Below, piece by piece: positions 28,794 through 37,682 of a stretch of DNA of 64,000 bases. The notes below the pieces were generated by a model. It ran no database searches. It had not been told where the DNA came from and saw nothing but the letters and a program-made list of their open reading frames with translations. Numbering within the stretch: the stretch's first letter is position 1; each line of letters begins with the position of its first letter. The stretch covers positions 682,001-746,000 of the forward strand of contig NZ_CP041637.1 in the NCBI RefSeq assembly GCF_007197735.1, read 5' to 3'. The position numbers and the translations under genes were made by a program. This DNA comes from Formosa sediminum. GTDB taxonomy: Bacteria > Bacteroidota > Bacteroidia > Flavobacteriales > Flavobacteriaceae.

Positions 28794-29528
28794 ATGATTG
28801 AAGCTGTTATTGTTGATGACGAAACCAAAGCCATACAAAGTCTAACCTGGGAATTAAACAATTTTAAGAACCATATTAAAATTATAAAGACTTTTACATC
28901 TCCAGAAGACGCTATTAAATACCTAAATAAAACGCCACCAGACTGCCTGTTTTTAGATATACAAATGCCTACTATGGATGGATTTCAGTTTTTAGAAAAA
29001 CTAAAAAACAGAAATTTCTCTGTTGTAATTACTACCGCATATAACGAGTATGGTATACAAGCTTTAAAGCACGAAGCAATAGACTATTTATTGAAACCAA
29101 TAGATTCTGACGACTTAGAAGACTCTATACATAAAATAAAAAAGTACCATTCAAAATTGAATAAGACAGCACAAATAGAAGATATATTAACCAAATTTAA
29201 CACTAAATACAACAATAACAGAATATCAATTAATACCGATGGTAAATTAATTTTTGTAGACATAGATGATATTCTATTTGTAGAGTCTGATGGAAATTAC
29301 AGTACAATCTCCTTAATAGATAATCAAAAAATTGTACTTACAAAAAAGTTAAAAGAAGTCAATACAATATTACCTGAACATGTTTTTTTTAGAATACACA
29401 ATTCATATATTGTAAACTTAAACAAAATTAAAGAATACATTAAAAATGAAGGCTACGTCTTGATACAGCCTAACCATAAAATACCTGTGGCTAGGCAACG
29501 GAAATCAGATTTTTTAGAAAAAATATAG
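28794..29528 (+). CDS. LytTR-family response regulator
   Basis: Two-component response regulator of 244 residues. The N-terminal receiver (residues 1-120) has acidic pocket D8-D9-E10, phospho-acceptor D55 (CLFLDIQMPTMDG) and conserved lysine in YLLKPID. The C-terminal LytTR DNA-binding domain (about 145-244) includes the motif FVESDGNYSTI and ends RQRKSDFLEKI. Such regulators bind direct repeats upstream of targets. The gene is followed after one base by its kinase, a fixed pair in Bacteroidota. What it controls is unknown, and neither neighbour is an obvious target. Confidence 0.93.
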   Translation: MIEAVIVDDETKAIQSLTWELNNFKNHIKIIKTFTSPEDAIKYLNKTPPDCLFLDIQMPTMDGFQFLEKLKNRNFSVVITTAYNEYGIQALKHEAIDYLLKPIDSDDLEDSIHKIKKYHSKLNKTAQIEDILTKFNTKYNNNRISINTDGKLIFVDIDDILFVESDGNYSTISLIDNQKIVLTKKLKEVNTILPEHVFFRIHNSYIVNLNKIKEYIKNEGYVLIQPNHKIPVARQRKSDFLEKI

Positions 29529-29529
29529 T

Positions 29530-31521
29530 ATGCAAAGACAATACTCCTACACAAAAAAATCAATTGTATCTACTACCTTTCTTCTCTTTGGAATCGTCCT
29601 CTTATTATGCTTTCAAACTATTGCGGCACAAAATATAGAATTAGATTCTATTTTTATTGAGCGCGTAAAAGTCACTTTAAAAAACAAGCCTAAACATTAC
29701 AATGCATTAGAAACTATTTTTTTTAATGATAAGCTAGATGTTTTAAAAATGGAATATGTTAAAGATCAAGCAACATTAGACCAATATCCTGAAGCAACGT
29801 GCTATGCTTTAAATGCACTAGGAACACTAAACCGTAATAAATCACTTTACTCATCTGCGATAACATTCCATAAAAGCGCTTTAAAAGCAGCCACAGAAGC
29901 AGATAATGATGTACTACAAACCATATCCTTAAATTTAATAGGTGTGGTTTACCGTAGGATGGACTTAGTTAAACCTGCATTAGATTATCATAAAAAAGCA
30001 TACGATTTAGCTTACAAAAGACTAAAAGTAAATCCCGATTCTGAGCTTAAACACAGTATGGCTGTATCTAGAAACAGTATGGGAAACATTTATTTAGTTT
30101 TAAGACAGTACGATTTAGCCTTAAAACAGTTTGAAAAATCTTTACTCATTGAAACTACAGGCCAAAACAAATTAGGACTTGCCATAAACTATCAAAATAT
30201 TGGTATTGCTCTTGAGCATAAAGGCCAATTAGAAGAAGCTTTAAAGAACTATAAAATATCTTTAGATTACAATAAACAAATTAATTCTAAAATGGGTTAT
30301 GTAATTTGTAATAACGCCATAACTCAAATTTATATTAAACAAGAAAAATACAACCAAGCTCTAGCCTTAAATACTCAAACTCTAAAAGAAGCAAAAGTAT
30401 TAGGAGACCAATATTACCTAGCAGAAGCTTATATTCTCTTAGGTCAAATTCAAGAAAAGCTTAATGAAGATGAAAAGGCTGAAGCAAATTTAAATACTGC
30501 CTTAGAAATTTCAAAAACATACGATTTAAAAACATTTACATCTCAGTCACTCTATTACTTATCCAAAATATATAGTAAATCTGAAAATTACAAATTGGCG
30601 CATTTATACTATAAAGAAAGTAAAGAAATAGAAAATAGTATTACCAACGACAGGAATTTAAATTATGTAAATGATTTAATTATACAATATGAACATGAAT
30701 CTAAAAACAATCAGATTCAAGAATTAGCCGATGAAAATGAAATAGTTCGCAACAAATTAGAGCGAAATAAAAAACTTTTTTGGTACACGGCCATTTTAAT
30801 TTCATTGTTTACAACCATGATAATCATTATCATAAGGCACAGGCAATTAAAACAAGAAAAACAGATTATAACCTTAGAACAAGATATGCTGAGGAGCCAA
30901 ATGAATCCGCATTTCATCTTCAACTCTTTAAATTCAATAAAACTTTACATTATAAATAATGACAAAGAAAAAGCGGTATATTATCTCAATAAATTCTCTA
31001 AATTAATTCGAAAAATTCTAATTGCTTCAACAGAAAAAGAGATGACATTAGAGGATGAATTAGACACCATGCAACTTTATATAAATATAGAAAATATAAG
31101 GTTTGAAGACGAAATACAATTTAACATTCACGTCCCTGAAAACATAGATACAAAATTGATTAAAGTCCCTTCTTTAATTTTACAACCGTTCCTAGAAAAT
31201 GCTTTATGGCATGGTTTGTCTTCTAAAAAACACGATCGAAAAATAGACTTATATGTTTCTAGAAAAGGCGAAGATTACATAAACATCTCTATTATAGATA
31301 ATGGTATAGGAAGAATTGAGGCTGATAAAATAAATAGCCTGAAAATTTTAAAACGAAAATCTGTAGGAATTGCAATTACAAAAGCACGTTTAGCCAACTT
31401 TTCTAAACGGTTTGCTAAAGATTATAAATTTGAAATTGAAGATTTATACAACGAGAAAGACAGACCTAAAGGCACAAAAGTTATATTACAAATCCCTATT
31501 TCTAAAACAAACACTGCTTAA
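29530..31521 (+). CDS. LytS-type sensor histidine kinase with TPR sensor domain
   Basis: Membrane histidine kinase of 663 residues. The order is: signal peptide or N-terminal helix (residues about 13-35, ending IAAQ); a periplasmic array of TPR repeats (about 80-375, e.g. NLIGVVYRRMDLVKPALDYH); one transmembrane helix (about 415-437); and the His_kinase (PF06580) domain with H461 in SQMNPHFIFNSLNSIK. An HATPase domain follows with N-box FLENALWHGL and G-box DNGIGR. TPR-fused kinases of this kind are typical of Bacteroidota. It starts one base after the regulator stop and ends 3 bases before a convergent gene. The ligand sensed by the TPR part is unknown. Confidence 0.92.
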   Translation: MQRQYSYTKKSIVSTTFLLFGIVLLLCFQTIAAQNIELDSIFIERVKVTLKNKPKHYNALETIFFNDKLDVLKMEYVKDQATLDQYPEATCYALNALGTLNRNKSLYSSAITFHKSALKAATEADNDVLQTISLNLIGVVYRRMDLVKPALDYHKKAYDLAYKRLKVNPDSELKHSMAVSRNSMGNIYLVLRQYDLALKQFEKSLLIETTGQNKLGLAINYQNIGIALEHKGQLEEALKNYKISLDYNKQINSKMGYVICNNAITQIYIKQEKYNQALALNTQTLKEAKVLGDQYYLAEAYILLGQIQEKLNEDEKAEANLNTALEISKTYDLKTFTSQSLYYLSKIYSKSENYKLAHLYYKESKEIENSITNDRNLNYVNDLIIQYEHESKNNQIQELADENEIVRNKLERNKKLFWYTAILISLFTTMIIIIIRHRQLKQEKQIITLEQDMLRSQMNPHFIFNSLNSIKLYIINNDKEKAVYYLNKFSKLIRKILIASTEKEMTLEDELDTMQLYINIENIRFEDEIQFNIHVPENIDTKLIKVPSLILQPFLENALWHGLSSKKHDRKIDLYVSRKGEDYINISIIDNGIGRIEADKINSLKILKRKSVGIAITKARLANFSKRFAKDYKFEIEDLYNEKDRPKGTKVILQIPISKTNTA

Positions 31522-31524
31522 TTT

Positions 31525-32091
31525 TTACTTTAATGTTTCGGCAACTTTCTCTAATTCTAAATACCAATCTTCACCAAACTTTCTAATTAAAGCTTCTTTT
31601 ACAAACTTATAAATTGGAACTTGTAATTCTTTTCCCAGAGAACAAGCATCATCACAAATATCCCAACGCTCGTAATTTACTGCAGAAAACTCCGTAAATT
31701 CTTTTATTCTAACAGGATATAGATGGCAAGAAACTGGTTTTTTCCAGCTTACTTCACCCTGATTATAAGCCTCTTCAATAGCACAAAGGGCAGTACCTTT
31801 CTTATCGAAAATAACATATGCACAATCTGCACCATCAATTAAAGGCGTTTCATAATCCCCAAAATCTGTAGTAATATACGTCCCTTGGGCTTCAATAGCT
31901 TCGATGCCTTTTCTTCTTAAAAAAGGCTTTACTTTGGGGTAAATCTCTTCTAAAATTTCTACTTCCTTACTATCTAAAGGAGCTCCAGCATCGCCATCAA
32001 TACAACACTGTCCTTTACACGCAGACAAATTACAAAGAAAGTTTTTCTCTATAATTTCTTCTGACACTATGGTTTTACCTATTTGAAACAT
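31525..32091 (-). CDS. DUF3109 family cysteine-rich protein
   Basis: Protein of 188 residues recognised as DUF3109. The N-terminal cluster CNLSACKGQCC is followed by single cysteines in GADCAYVIF, TALCAIEEAY, VSCHLYPVRI and WDICDDACSLG. This spread of cysteines resembles the YkgJ-like zinc/iron-chelating families, so metal or Fe-S binding is likely, but the biochemical role is not known. No signal peptide is present. The gene is divergent from marC, with 90 bases between starts, and its stop nearly abuts that of the kinase. Confidence 0.85.
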   Translation of the reverse strand: MFQIGKTIVSEEIIEKNFLCNLSACKGQCCIDGDAGAPLDSKEVEILEEIYPKVKPFLRRKGIEAIEAQGTYITTDFGDYETPLIDGADCAYVIFDKKGTALCAIEEAYNQGEVSWKKPVSCHLYPVRIKEFTEFSAVNYERWDICDDACSLGKELQVPIYKFVKEALIRKFGEDWYLELEKVAETLK

Positions 32092-32149
32092 GCTGTAAAA
32101 ATAGGCAAACTTTATATTTATTTATTATACATAGTATATTTTAATCCAC

Positions 32150-32157
32150 TACTTTTG
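32150..32157 (+). promoter_or_regulatory. Candidate -7 box of marC-like gene
   Basis: TACTTTTG fits TAnnTTTG and lies 24 bases before the start codon. No -33 TTG was found at the expected spacing. Confidence 0.45.
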
Positions 32158-32181
32158 CGCAAAAATTAAACCTTTATTGTA

Positions 32182-32763
32182 ATGCAATTTAATATTAAAG
32201 AAATATTCACCGCTTTTATGATTCTTTTTGCCGTAATAGACATTATAGGAAATATTCCTATTGTGATTGATTTACGTAAAAAAATGGGACACATTCAAAG
32301 CGAGAAAGCATCTATTATTGCAGGTACTATTTTAATAGTATTTTTATTTCTAGGAAATAGCATCTTAAAACTTATTGGTATTGATGTAAACTCTTTTGCT
32401 GTTGCAGGGTCGTTTATTTTATTTTTTATTGCCTTAGAGATGATTTTAGGTATTACGCTATATAAACAAGAAGAACAATCTGCAGTTACAGCAACTGTTT
32501 TCCCTTTAGCATTTCCGTTAATTGCAGGACCTGGTAGCTTAACAACTTTGCTATCTTTAAGAGCAGAATTTAAAACAGAAAATATAATTATTGCTGTTTT
32601 ATTAAACGTTATACTTATTTACATTGTATTAAAAACATCGTCTGCAATTGAGCGTATAATAGGACAAACAGGAATAAATATAATTCGTAAAGTTTTTGGT
32701 GTAATCTTATTAGCTATTGCAGTAAAATTATTTGCCCATAATATTAAAGCCTTATTTATATAA
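32182..32763 (+). CDS. MarC family integral membrane protein
   Basis: Inner-membrane protein of 193 residues of the MarC/UPF0056 family. Six hydrophobic segments can be traced, starting FTAFMILFAVIDIIGNIPIV. The conserved loop FPLAFPLIAGPGSLTTLL (residues about 108-125) is characteristic. Despite the name, the family has no proven role in multiple antibiotic resistance, and its transported substrate is unknown. It is followed one base later by a small membrane-protein gene, probably co-transcribed. Confidence 0.9.
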   Translation: MQFNIKEIFTAFMILFAVIDIIGNIPIVIDLRKKMGHIQSEKASIIAGTILIVFLFLGNSILKLIGIDVNSFAVAGSFILFFIALEMILGITLYKQEEQSAVTATVFPLAFPLIAGPGSLTTLLSLRAEFKTENIIIAVLLNVILIYIVLKTSSAIERIIGQTGINIIRKVFGVILLAIAVKLFAHNIKALFI

Positions 32764-32764
32764 T

Positions 32765-32968
32765 ATGAAAATACTTTCCATCATACTCTCGGTAATTGCT
32801 ATTGCGCTAATTGTATTTAATGCTACTCAAATAAATTTTGAAGATCCTTTTGGTGACGAAGGCATCGTTGCTTTAATTACCATTATGGCTTTATTATGTG
32901 CTTTGGTACTATTACTTATATTAAATACTTCTAAAAGTATTGAGAAGAAGTTTAAAAACCAGAAGTAA
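32765..32968 (+). CDS. Small two-helix membrane protein
   Basis: Hypothetical protein of 67 residues. The start at 32765, one base after the marC-like stop, gives MKILSIILSVIAIALIVFNA, a hydrophobic first helix. An earlier ATG at 32732 would overlap the upstream gene and add a polar leader. A second helix lies at about 35-57 (GIVALITIMALLCALVLLLI), with a short basic tail. A conserved-looking acidic loop (FEDPFGDEGIVAL) separates the helices. This layout is common in small Flavobacteriaceae proteins, but the function is unknown. Confidence 0.7.
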   Translation: MKILSIILSVIAIALIVFNATQINFEDPFGDEGIVALITIMALLCALVLLLILNTSKSIEKKFKNQK

Positions 32969-32991
32969 ATCTTTAAAAGATTATTGTTGCT

Positions 32992-34590
32992 TTAATCATT
33001 TTGGTGTTGTTTACTTAATTTAATAACTTCTTTAATCATGTTATTATCGTTATTAAACACTTCTGTATATGCTCCTTTACCGTATAATTGATCGGCTATA
33101 GTAGCTTTTAAATACAGCTTAACCTCATCTTGATAAGCACTAAATGAAATGCTGGCTAAGGTTCTTAAGTTTAAATAATCTTCAAATTTTAAAACTAAAT
33201 TGTCACTTACACTAAAGCTATCTACAAATGTTTGTCTGATGTAATCGTCATACAGATGACGATCTTTTTCTAATTCTTCAAAAATAAAATAGCTTATTAA
33301 ACCTCGTTGTTCTAAAAATGAAAGTGTTTCATTTTGTGTCCCTGAATTCAATGGGACAAATACATCAGGAATAATACCTCCGCCACCATAAACAACTTTA
33401 CCTTTAGGTGTGGTAAACTTTAAAGAATCGGACACTTTAATTTTATCAGGATCTAAGAGTTCGCCGCTCTCTAAACGCTCAAAATACTCATCGTAATAAT
33501 CTTTATTTCCATGACTGTAAGACCGTTGTATAGAGCGCCCTGTTGGAGTATAGTATCTAGAAACTGTAAGTCGCACAGCACTACCATCTCCCAATTCCAT
33601 TTCACGCTGCACCAACCCTTTACCATAAGAACGTCTACCAACTATAGTGCCTTTATCGTTATCTTGTAAAGCTCCAGCAACAATTTCACTAGCAGACGCG
33701 GAGTTTTCGTTTATTAGCACATAAACTTCTCCTGTTTCAAAATCGCCTTTTTCTGTTGCAAAACTCTTATCTATATTACCGCGTTTATTTTTTGTAAAAA
33801 GTATAAGTTTTTCATCTTCCAAAAACTCATCTACAATTTGCTCTGCTACGGTTAAAAACCCTCCAGGATTATCTCGTAAATCGAGTGTAATTTCTTTAGC
33901 TCCTTTAGTCTTTAAATCTAGTAATGCTGTTTTGAATTCGCGGTAAGTAGATTCGGCAAACCGATTTATCTTAATATAACCTAAGGTCTCGGTAAGCATA
34001 TAACTAGCATCTACACTTTTTATGGGAATAATTCCTCTAGAGACATCAAAATCTAGAATTTGATCTGTATCTTTTCTGTATACTTTTAAATGTAATTTAG
34101 ATCCTACTGGGCCTTTTAACCGCTGTACAATATCTACATCATTTATAAATTTCCCAAATAAAGAATCGCCATCTGCAAAAATAATACGATCACCTCCAAG
34201 TATACCTACCTTATCGCTAGGTCCTCCATCTACAGTTCTAATCACCGTAACAGTATCTTTATAGGTATAAAAATGAATGCCAATACCAACAAAATCGCCT
34301 TTCATATTTTCAGCCACTCGTTCCATATCTTCTTTTGGGATATATACAGAATGTGGATCTAAATTTTCAAGAATGCCATTTACCGTAACATCTACAATAC
34401 TATCGGTATTCACATCGTCTACATACTCATAATCAATATAATCTATTAAACGATTTAGCTTTTCTTTTTTACTATTAGAGGTAAATAATCGATCAGAAGT
34501 ATCAGAAAAATTTAATTTTCCACCAATACATATCCCAACCGCGATTGCGGCTCCAACAATTAAGGGTAAATATATTTTATTAACTGTCAT
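32992..34590 (-). CDS. S41 family C-terminal processing peptidase
   Basis: Periplasmic tail-specific serine protease (CtpA/Prc type), 532 residues. An N-terminal signal/anchor helix covers about 8-23. A PDZ domain lies at about 85-175 (GIGIHFYTYKDTVTVIRTVD...GDRI). The S41 catalytic domain includes LDLRDNPGG, the nucleophile region NENSASASEIVAG (about 294-306) and the lysine base K324 in SYGKGLVQ. A C-terminal helical extension beyond residue 420 is usual in Bacteroidota members. It shares one base with the upstream deaminase stop (TAATG), so the two are translated from one mRNA. It likely degrades or matures periplasmic proteins. Confidence 0.93.
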   Translation of the reverse strand: MTVNKIYLPLIVGAAIAVGICIGGKLNFSDTSDRLFTSNSKKEKLNRLIDYIDYEYVDDVNTDSIVDVTVNGILENLDPHSVYIPKEDMERVAENMKGDFVGIGIHFYTYKDTVTVIRTVDGGPSDKVGILGGDRIIFADGDSLFGKFINDVDIVQRLKGPVGSKLHLKVYRKDTDQILDFDVSRGIIPIKSVDASYMLTETLGYIKINRFAESTYREFKTALLDLKTKGAKEITLDLRDNPGGFLTVAEQIVDEFLEDEKLILFTKNKRGNIDKSFATEKGDFETGEVYVLINENSASASEIVAGALQDNDKGTIVGRRSYGKGLVQREMELGDGSAVRLTVSRYYTPTGRSIQRSYSHGNKDYYDEYFERLESGELLDPDKIKVSDSLKFTTPKGKVVYGGGGIIPDVFVPLNSGTQNETLSFLEQRGLISYFIFEELEKDRHLYDDYIRQTFVDSFSVSDNLVLKFEDYLNLRTLASISFSAYQDEVKLYLKATIADQLYGKGAYTEVFNNDNNMIKEVIKLSKQHQND

Positions 34591-35021
34591 TATGCGGATA
34601 AATCTTCGATATATTCAATCTGGATGCCAGCTTTTTCTAAGAAGTCTAAACCAGAATTATCTTTGTATTTCTGGCAGTATACTACTCTTACAATTCCTGC
34701 TTGATGTATTAATTTACTACATTCTTTACAAGGTGAAAGTGTAATATATAACGTAGCACCTTTGCATGATTGTGTAGACGCTGCAACTTTTAAAATGGCA
34801 TTAGCTTCGGCATGTAAAACATACCATTTGGTGTAACCATCTTCGTCTTCACAAAAATTATCAAATCCTGTAGGTGTCCCATTATAACCATCAGAAATAA
34901 TCATTCTATCTTTAACAATTACGGCTCCTACTTGTTTGCGTTCGCAAAACGATAATTTCCCCCACTCTCTAGCTATTCTTAAATAAGCTTTGTCGTACTT
35001 AAGTTGCTTTTTTTTCGACAT
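34590..35021 (-). CDS. dCMP/deoxycytidylate deaminase family protein
   Basis: Zinc-dependent deaminase of 143 residues, probably converting dCMP to dUMP for thymidylate synthesis. Zinc ligands and proton shuttle are visible as H70-A-E72 and P97-C98-x-x-C101. The substrate-loop GYNGTPTGFDNFCED is characteristic of ComEB/dCMP deaminases rather than of TadA. It overlaps the following S41 peptidase gene by a single base. That pairing recurs in this family of bacteria without an evident functional link. The start is fixed by the lack of other in-frame ATGs upstream near the promoter region. Confidence 0.9.
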   Translation of the reverse strand: MSKKKQLKYDKAYLRIAREWGKLSFCERKQVGAVIVKDRMIISDGYNGTPTGFDNFCEDEDGYTKWYVLHAEANAILKVAASTQSCKGATLYITLSPCKECSKLIHQAGIVRVVYCQKYKDNSGLDFLEKAGIQIEYIEDLSA

Positions 35022-35186
35022 TAAAAACGATTAAATTTTGGTAAACTTGTTTACATTACAATTATAGTCTAACAAGTCTTATTCATATTTGGCAGTTAAT
35101 TTATATAATATTAAGCACCTAGCTAACGAAGATAACGTGTTCGTGTATTAATTACAATGGCTGATCGTTAAAATTTTTAGAAATTA

Positions 35187-35774
35187 TTAAGCAATTAATT
35201 CATTTTCTATAATCATTGGTATAACCAATCCCATTACAATAGCCGACATCACTAAAACCCAATCGCGTTTAGAGAAATTAAATACGGTTTGCATAAGAAA
35301 ACTAAAAAATAGTACAACAAATACAATAATAATTTGAGCGGCTTCTATACCTAATGCAAACTCTAACAATGGTAATAATTTATTGCTAGAACCTCCTATT
35401 AGTAAGTGAAACTCTCTAGCAAAACCTAACCCATGAATAATTCCAAAAAACAAGGCTGAGAAAAATAACAATCCAACACCTTTTTGATTTGTTTTTCCTG
35501 CCGTAAAAATATTAAAAAGTGCCATTACAAAAATGGTAATCGGAATTAGCAACTCGACTAAAGCTCCATTTATTTTAACAATGTCATACGCAGCTAAAAC
35601 TAAAGAAATGGTGTGTCCTAGTGTAAATAGGGATACCAAAATTAAAACACGCTTCCAATCTTTAAACACATATGCAACTGTAAGCACTAATAAAAATAAT
35701 ACATGATCGTAACCATTTATGTCTAACACATGATTAATACCATATTGAACATAAAAAAGGAAATCATCCAGCAT
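35187..35774 (-). CDS. HupE/UreJ-like integral membrane protein
   Basis: Membrane protein of 195 residues with about six helices and the HupE/UreJ_2 family layout. It opens with GINHVLDINGYDHVLFLLVL. Further conserved histidines follow in TLGHTISLVLAA and FGIIHGLGFAREFH. The histidines inside helices could bind a transition metal, since relatives take up nickel or cobalt, although most Bacteroidota members have no nickel-enzyme context and none is visible here. It stands alone, with 165 bases to the deaminase gene downstream. Metal transport is therefore only a family-based guess. Confidence 0.85.
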   Translation of the reverse strand: MLDDFLFYVQYGINHVLDINGYDHVLFLLVLTVAYVFKDWKRVLILVSLFTLGHTISLVLAAYDIVKINGALVELLIPITIFVMALFNIFTAGKTNQKGVGLLFFSALFFGIIHGLGFAREFHLLIGGSSNKLLPLLEFALGIEAAQIIIVFVVLFFSFLMQTVFNFSKRDWVLVMSAIVMGLVIPMIIENELIA

Positions 35775-36265
35775 AATTTTTAGATTTAGAAAGGTTATTT
35801 GATTAAGTTATTCTGAAAAATTCAGGGCATAAATTTATAAAAAAAGAAATGACTAAGCTCGGATATACTCTGCAATTTGCTATGTAAATTAATAGTATTA
35901 AAATTATAGATTAACAAACCGAGGACAAAGAAAGAAAACCAGAAGCTAAACACATAATAAACAACAAATTAACCTCTGTATTACGCACTCTATATGCAGT
36001 TTTGTTAAAATATTAAGTATCCCATCAAGCACCTTTTACGTACTTGATCAGTGCCTGATAGGGATATATAATAAAAATTCTTAGCTATTCTGTAACGTTA
36101 AAAATGGTCTTAACATTGTATTCCTTCAATACTTTAACAATAATACTTTAAAATTCAAGTTTTTAAAAACATATTACTTTAAGTTCTAGAACTAATTTTA
36201 ATTTGATTGTATCTGCATCAAAAACAAAGAAATCGTAAAACTGTTTGATTTTATGTTTTTTGTTC

Positions 36266-36273
36266 TAATTTTG
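36266..36273 (+). promoter_or_regulatory. Promoter of fluoride-resistance operon
   Basis: TAATTTTG is a perfect TAnnTTTG -7 box, with TTTG (36244-36247) 18 bases upstream as the -33 element. Transcription would start near 36278-36280, just before the first base of the riboswitch core at 36283. Confidence 0.7.
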
Positions 36274-36282
36274 TTTAGATTC

Positions 36283-36329
36283 GGCAATGAGGTTTGCCTT
36301 AACCCGTTCTTATAAACTAATGACTTCTA
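36283..36329 (+). ncRNA. Fluoride (crcB-type) riboswitch
   Basis: The core follows the crcB motif in order. P1 is GGCA / TGCC (36283-36286, 36295-36298) closing the loop ATGAGGTT. Next come the TTAACC linker, a short GTT/AAC hairpin (36306-36317), and then CTAATGACTTCTA. The loop segment GAGGTT (36289-36294) can pair with GACTTC (36322-36327), giving the pseudoknot of the fluoride aptamer with two G-U pairs. Compared from memory with the Thermotoga petrophila aptamer, conserved positions such as AUGAGG, AAC and CU-AUG match. It precedes a CLC-F-like gene by 48 bases. The second hairpin is unusually short, and no terminator was seen, so the expression platform is unclear. Confidence 0.82.
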
Positions 36330-36377
36330 AAATTATAGGCGTCTAAATTATACTAGCACCATTTACATTAAGTAATC

Positions 36378-37682
36378 ATGACTTTTGAAAATTTTAAAAA
36401 AAAATTAACCTCATTAGAACAAATCCCTTCATTATATTACCTTATTAAATGGCTTATAATTTGCACATTCTTAGGGCTAGTTGCAGGAAGTTTTTCTGCA
36501 TTTTTTCTTAAAAGTTTAGAATGGGCCACAACTTATAGAGAAGCTAATATTTGGATTATTGCTTTACTACCAGTTGGTGGTTTTATAATTGGAATTACAT
36601 ATCATCTATTCGGAAACAGTGTTGTAAAAGGAAACAATTTATTGCTTGAGGAGTTTCACTCTCCAAAAAAAGTAATTCCTTTTAAAATGGCACCTTTAGT
36701 GCTTTTTGGAACTGTAATTACGCATTTATTTGGAGGCTCTGCAGGTCGGGAAGGCACTGCTGTACAAATTGGAGGCGCTGTAGCCGACCAATTCACAAAA
36801 ATTTTTAAACTTAAAAACAGCGATCGTAAAATTGTACTAATAGCTGGGATTAGTGCTGGATTTGCATCGGTATTTGGAACTCCACTTGCTGGCGGAATTT
36901 TTGCTTTAGAAGTATTAATTCTTGGCCGAATTCGCTTAGATGCTATTGTTCCAAGTTTTCTAGCTGCAGTACTTGCTAACTATTTTTGTGAAATTTGGAA
37001 CATTCATCATACTCATTATCATATAGACGCTGTGGCAGATATGAATCCTGTTAATTTACTTTGGGCGATATTAGCCGGAATTATATTTGGTTTAGTAGCC
37101 ATGTTATTTTCTAAATCTACACACTTTTGGTCTAATCTTTTTAAAAAATTCATTAAATATCCACCATTACGGCCTACTATAGGTGGTATAATTTTAGCTA
37201 TTATTATTTATAGTATTGGCACTACAAAATATATTGGATTAGGTGTGCCAACCATAGTAGAGTCTTTTACTTCTCAAATGAACTCTTACGATTTTTTAGC
37301 GAAGCTCTTATTTACCTCATTCACTTTAGGAGCTGGCTTTAAAGGCGGTGAGGTGACTCCTCTATTTTATATTGGTGCAACACTAGGTAATGTTTTAATT
37401 TGGTTTATTCCGCTACCAATGGGACTACTAGCAGGCATGGGATTTGTTGCTGTTTTTGCTGGCGCAACCAACACACCTATTGCTTGTACCGTTATGGGAA
37501 TAGAATTATTTGGTATAGAAGCAGGTGTATTTATAGCCATTGCATGTAGTGTTTCCTACTTGTTTTCCGGACATACAGGCGTATATACATCCCAAATTAT
37601 AGGAAGCCCTAAAAATGATAGTGTATTTCAAGAAAAAGGATTTACGTTATCTGAAATTGACGATAAAAGACATCAAACATGA
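36378..37682 (+). CDS. CLC-F-like fluoride/proton antiporter
   Basis: ClC-fold membrane protein of 434 residues without CBS domains, likely exporting fluoride. The motif GGSAGREGTAVQIGGAVADQ (gating glutamate E125) ends GREGT rather than GxEGP. The first filter loop reads KGNNLLLEEF in place of GSGIP, which from memory is the wording of the fluoride-specific CLC clade. The inner proton-glutamate position in FALEVLIL is valine. A fluoride riboswitch directly upstream supports the substrate strongly. Its stop overlaps the next gene's ATG (ATGA). The alternative, a chloride channel, is less likely given the riboswitch. It differs clearly from the CBS-containing ClC gene at 10880. Confidence 0.87.
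   Translation: MTFENFKKKLTSLEQIPSLYYLIKWLIICTFLGLVAGSFSAFFLKSLEWATTYREANIWIIALLPVGGFIIGITYHLFGNSVVKGNNLLLEEFHSPKKVIPFKMAPLVLFGTVITHLFGGSAGREGTAVQIGGAVADQFTKIFKLKNSDRKIVLIAGISAGFASVFGTPLAGGIFALEVLILGRIRLDAIVPSFLAAVLANYFCEIWNIHHTHYHIDAVADMNPVNLLWAILAGIIFGLVAMLFSKSTHFWSNLFKKFIKYPPLRPTIGGIILAIIIYSIGTTKYIGLGVPTIVESFTSQMNSYDFLAKLLFTSFTLGAGFKGGEVTPLFYIGATLGNVLIWFIPLPMGLLAGMGFVAVFAGATNTPIACTVMGIELFGIEAGVFIAIACSVSYLFSGHTGVYTSQIIGSPKNDSVFQEKGFTLSEIDDKRHQT

Larger units (their letters stand above)
35775..36377. other. Intergenic 603 bp with fluoride-riboswitch leader
   Basis: The right-hand 115 bases carry a complete promoter and a fluoride riboswitch. The left part holds a bulged long hairpin at 36018-36066 (TATCCCATCA paired with TGATAGGGATA, inner CAC/GTG), possibly a remnant of a repeat or a structured transcript. 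The rest is AT-rich with no coding frame. Confidence 0.6.
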
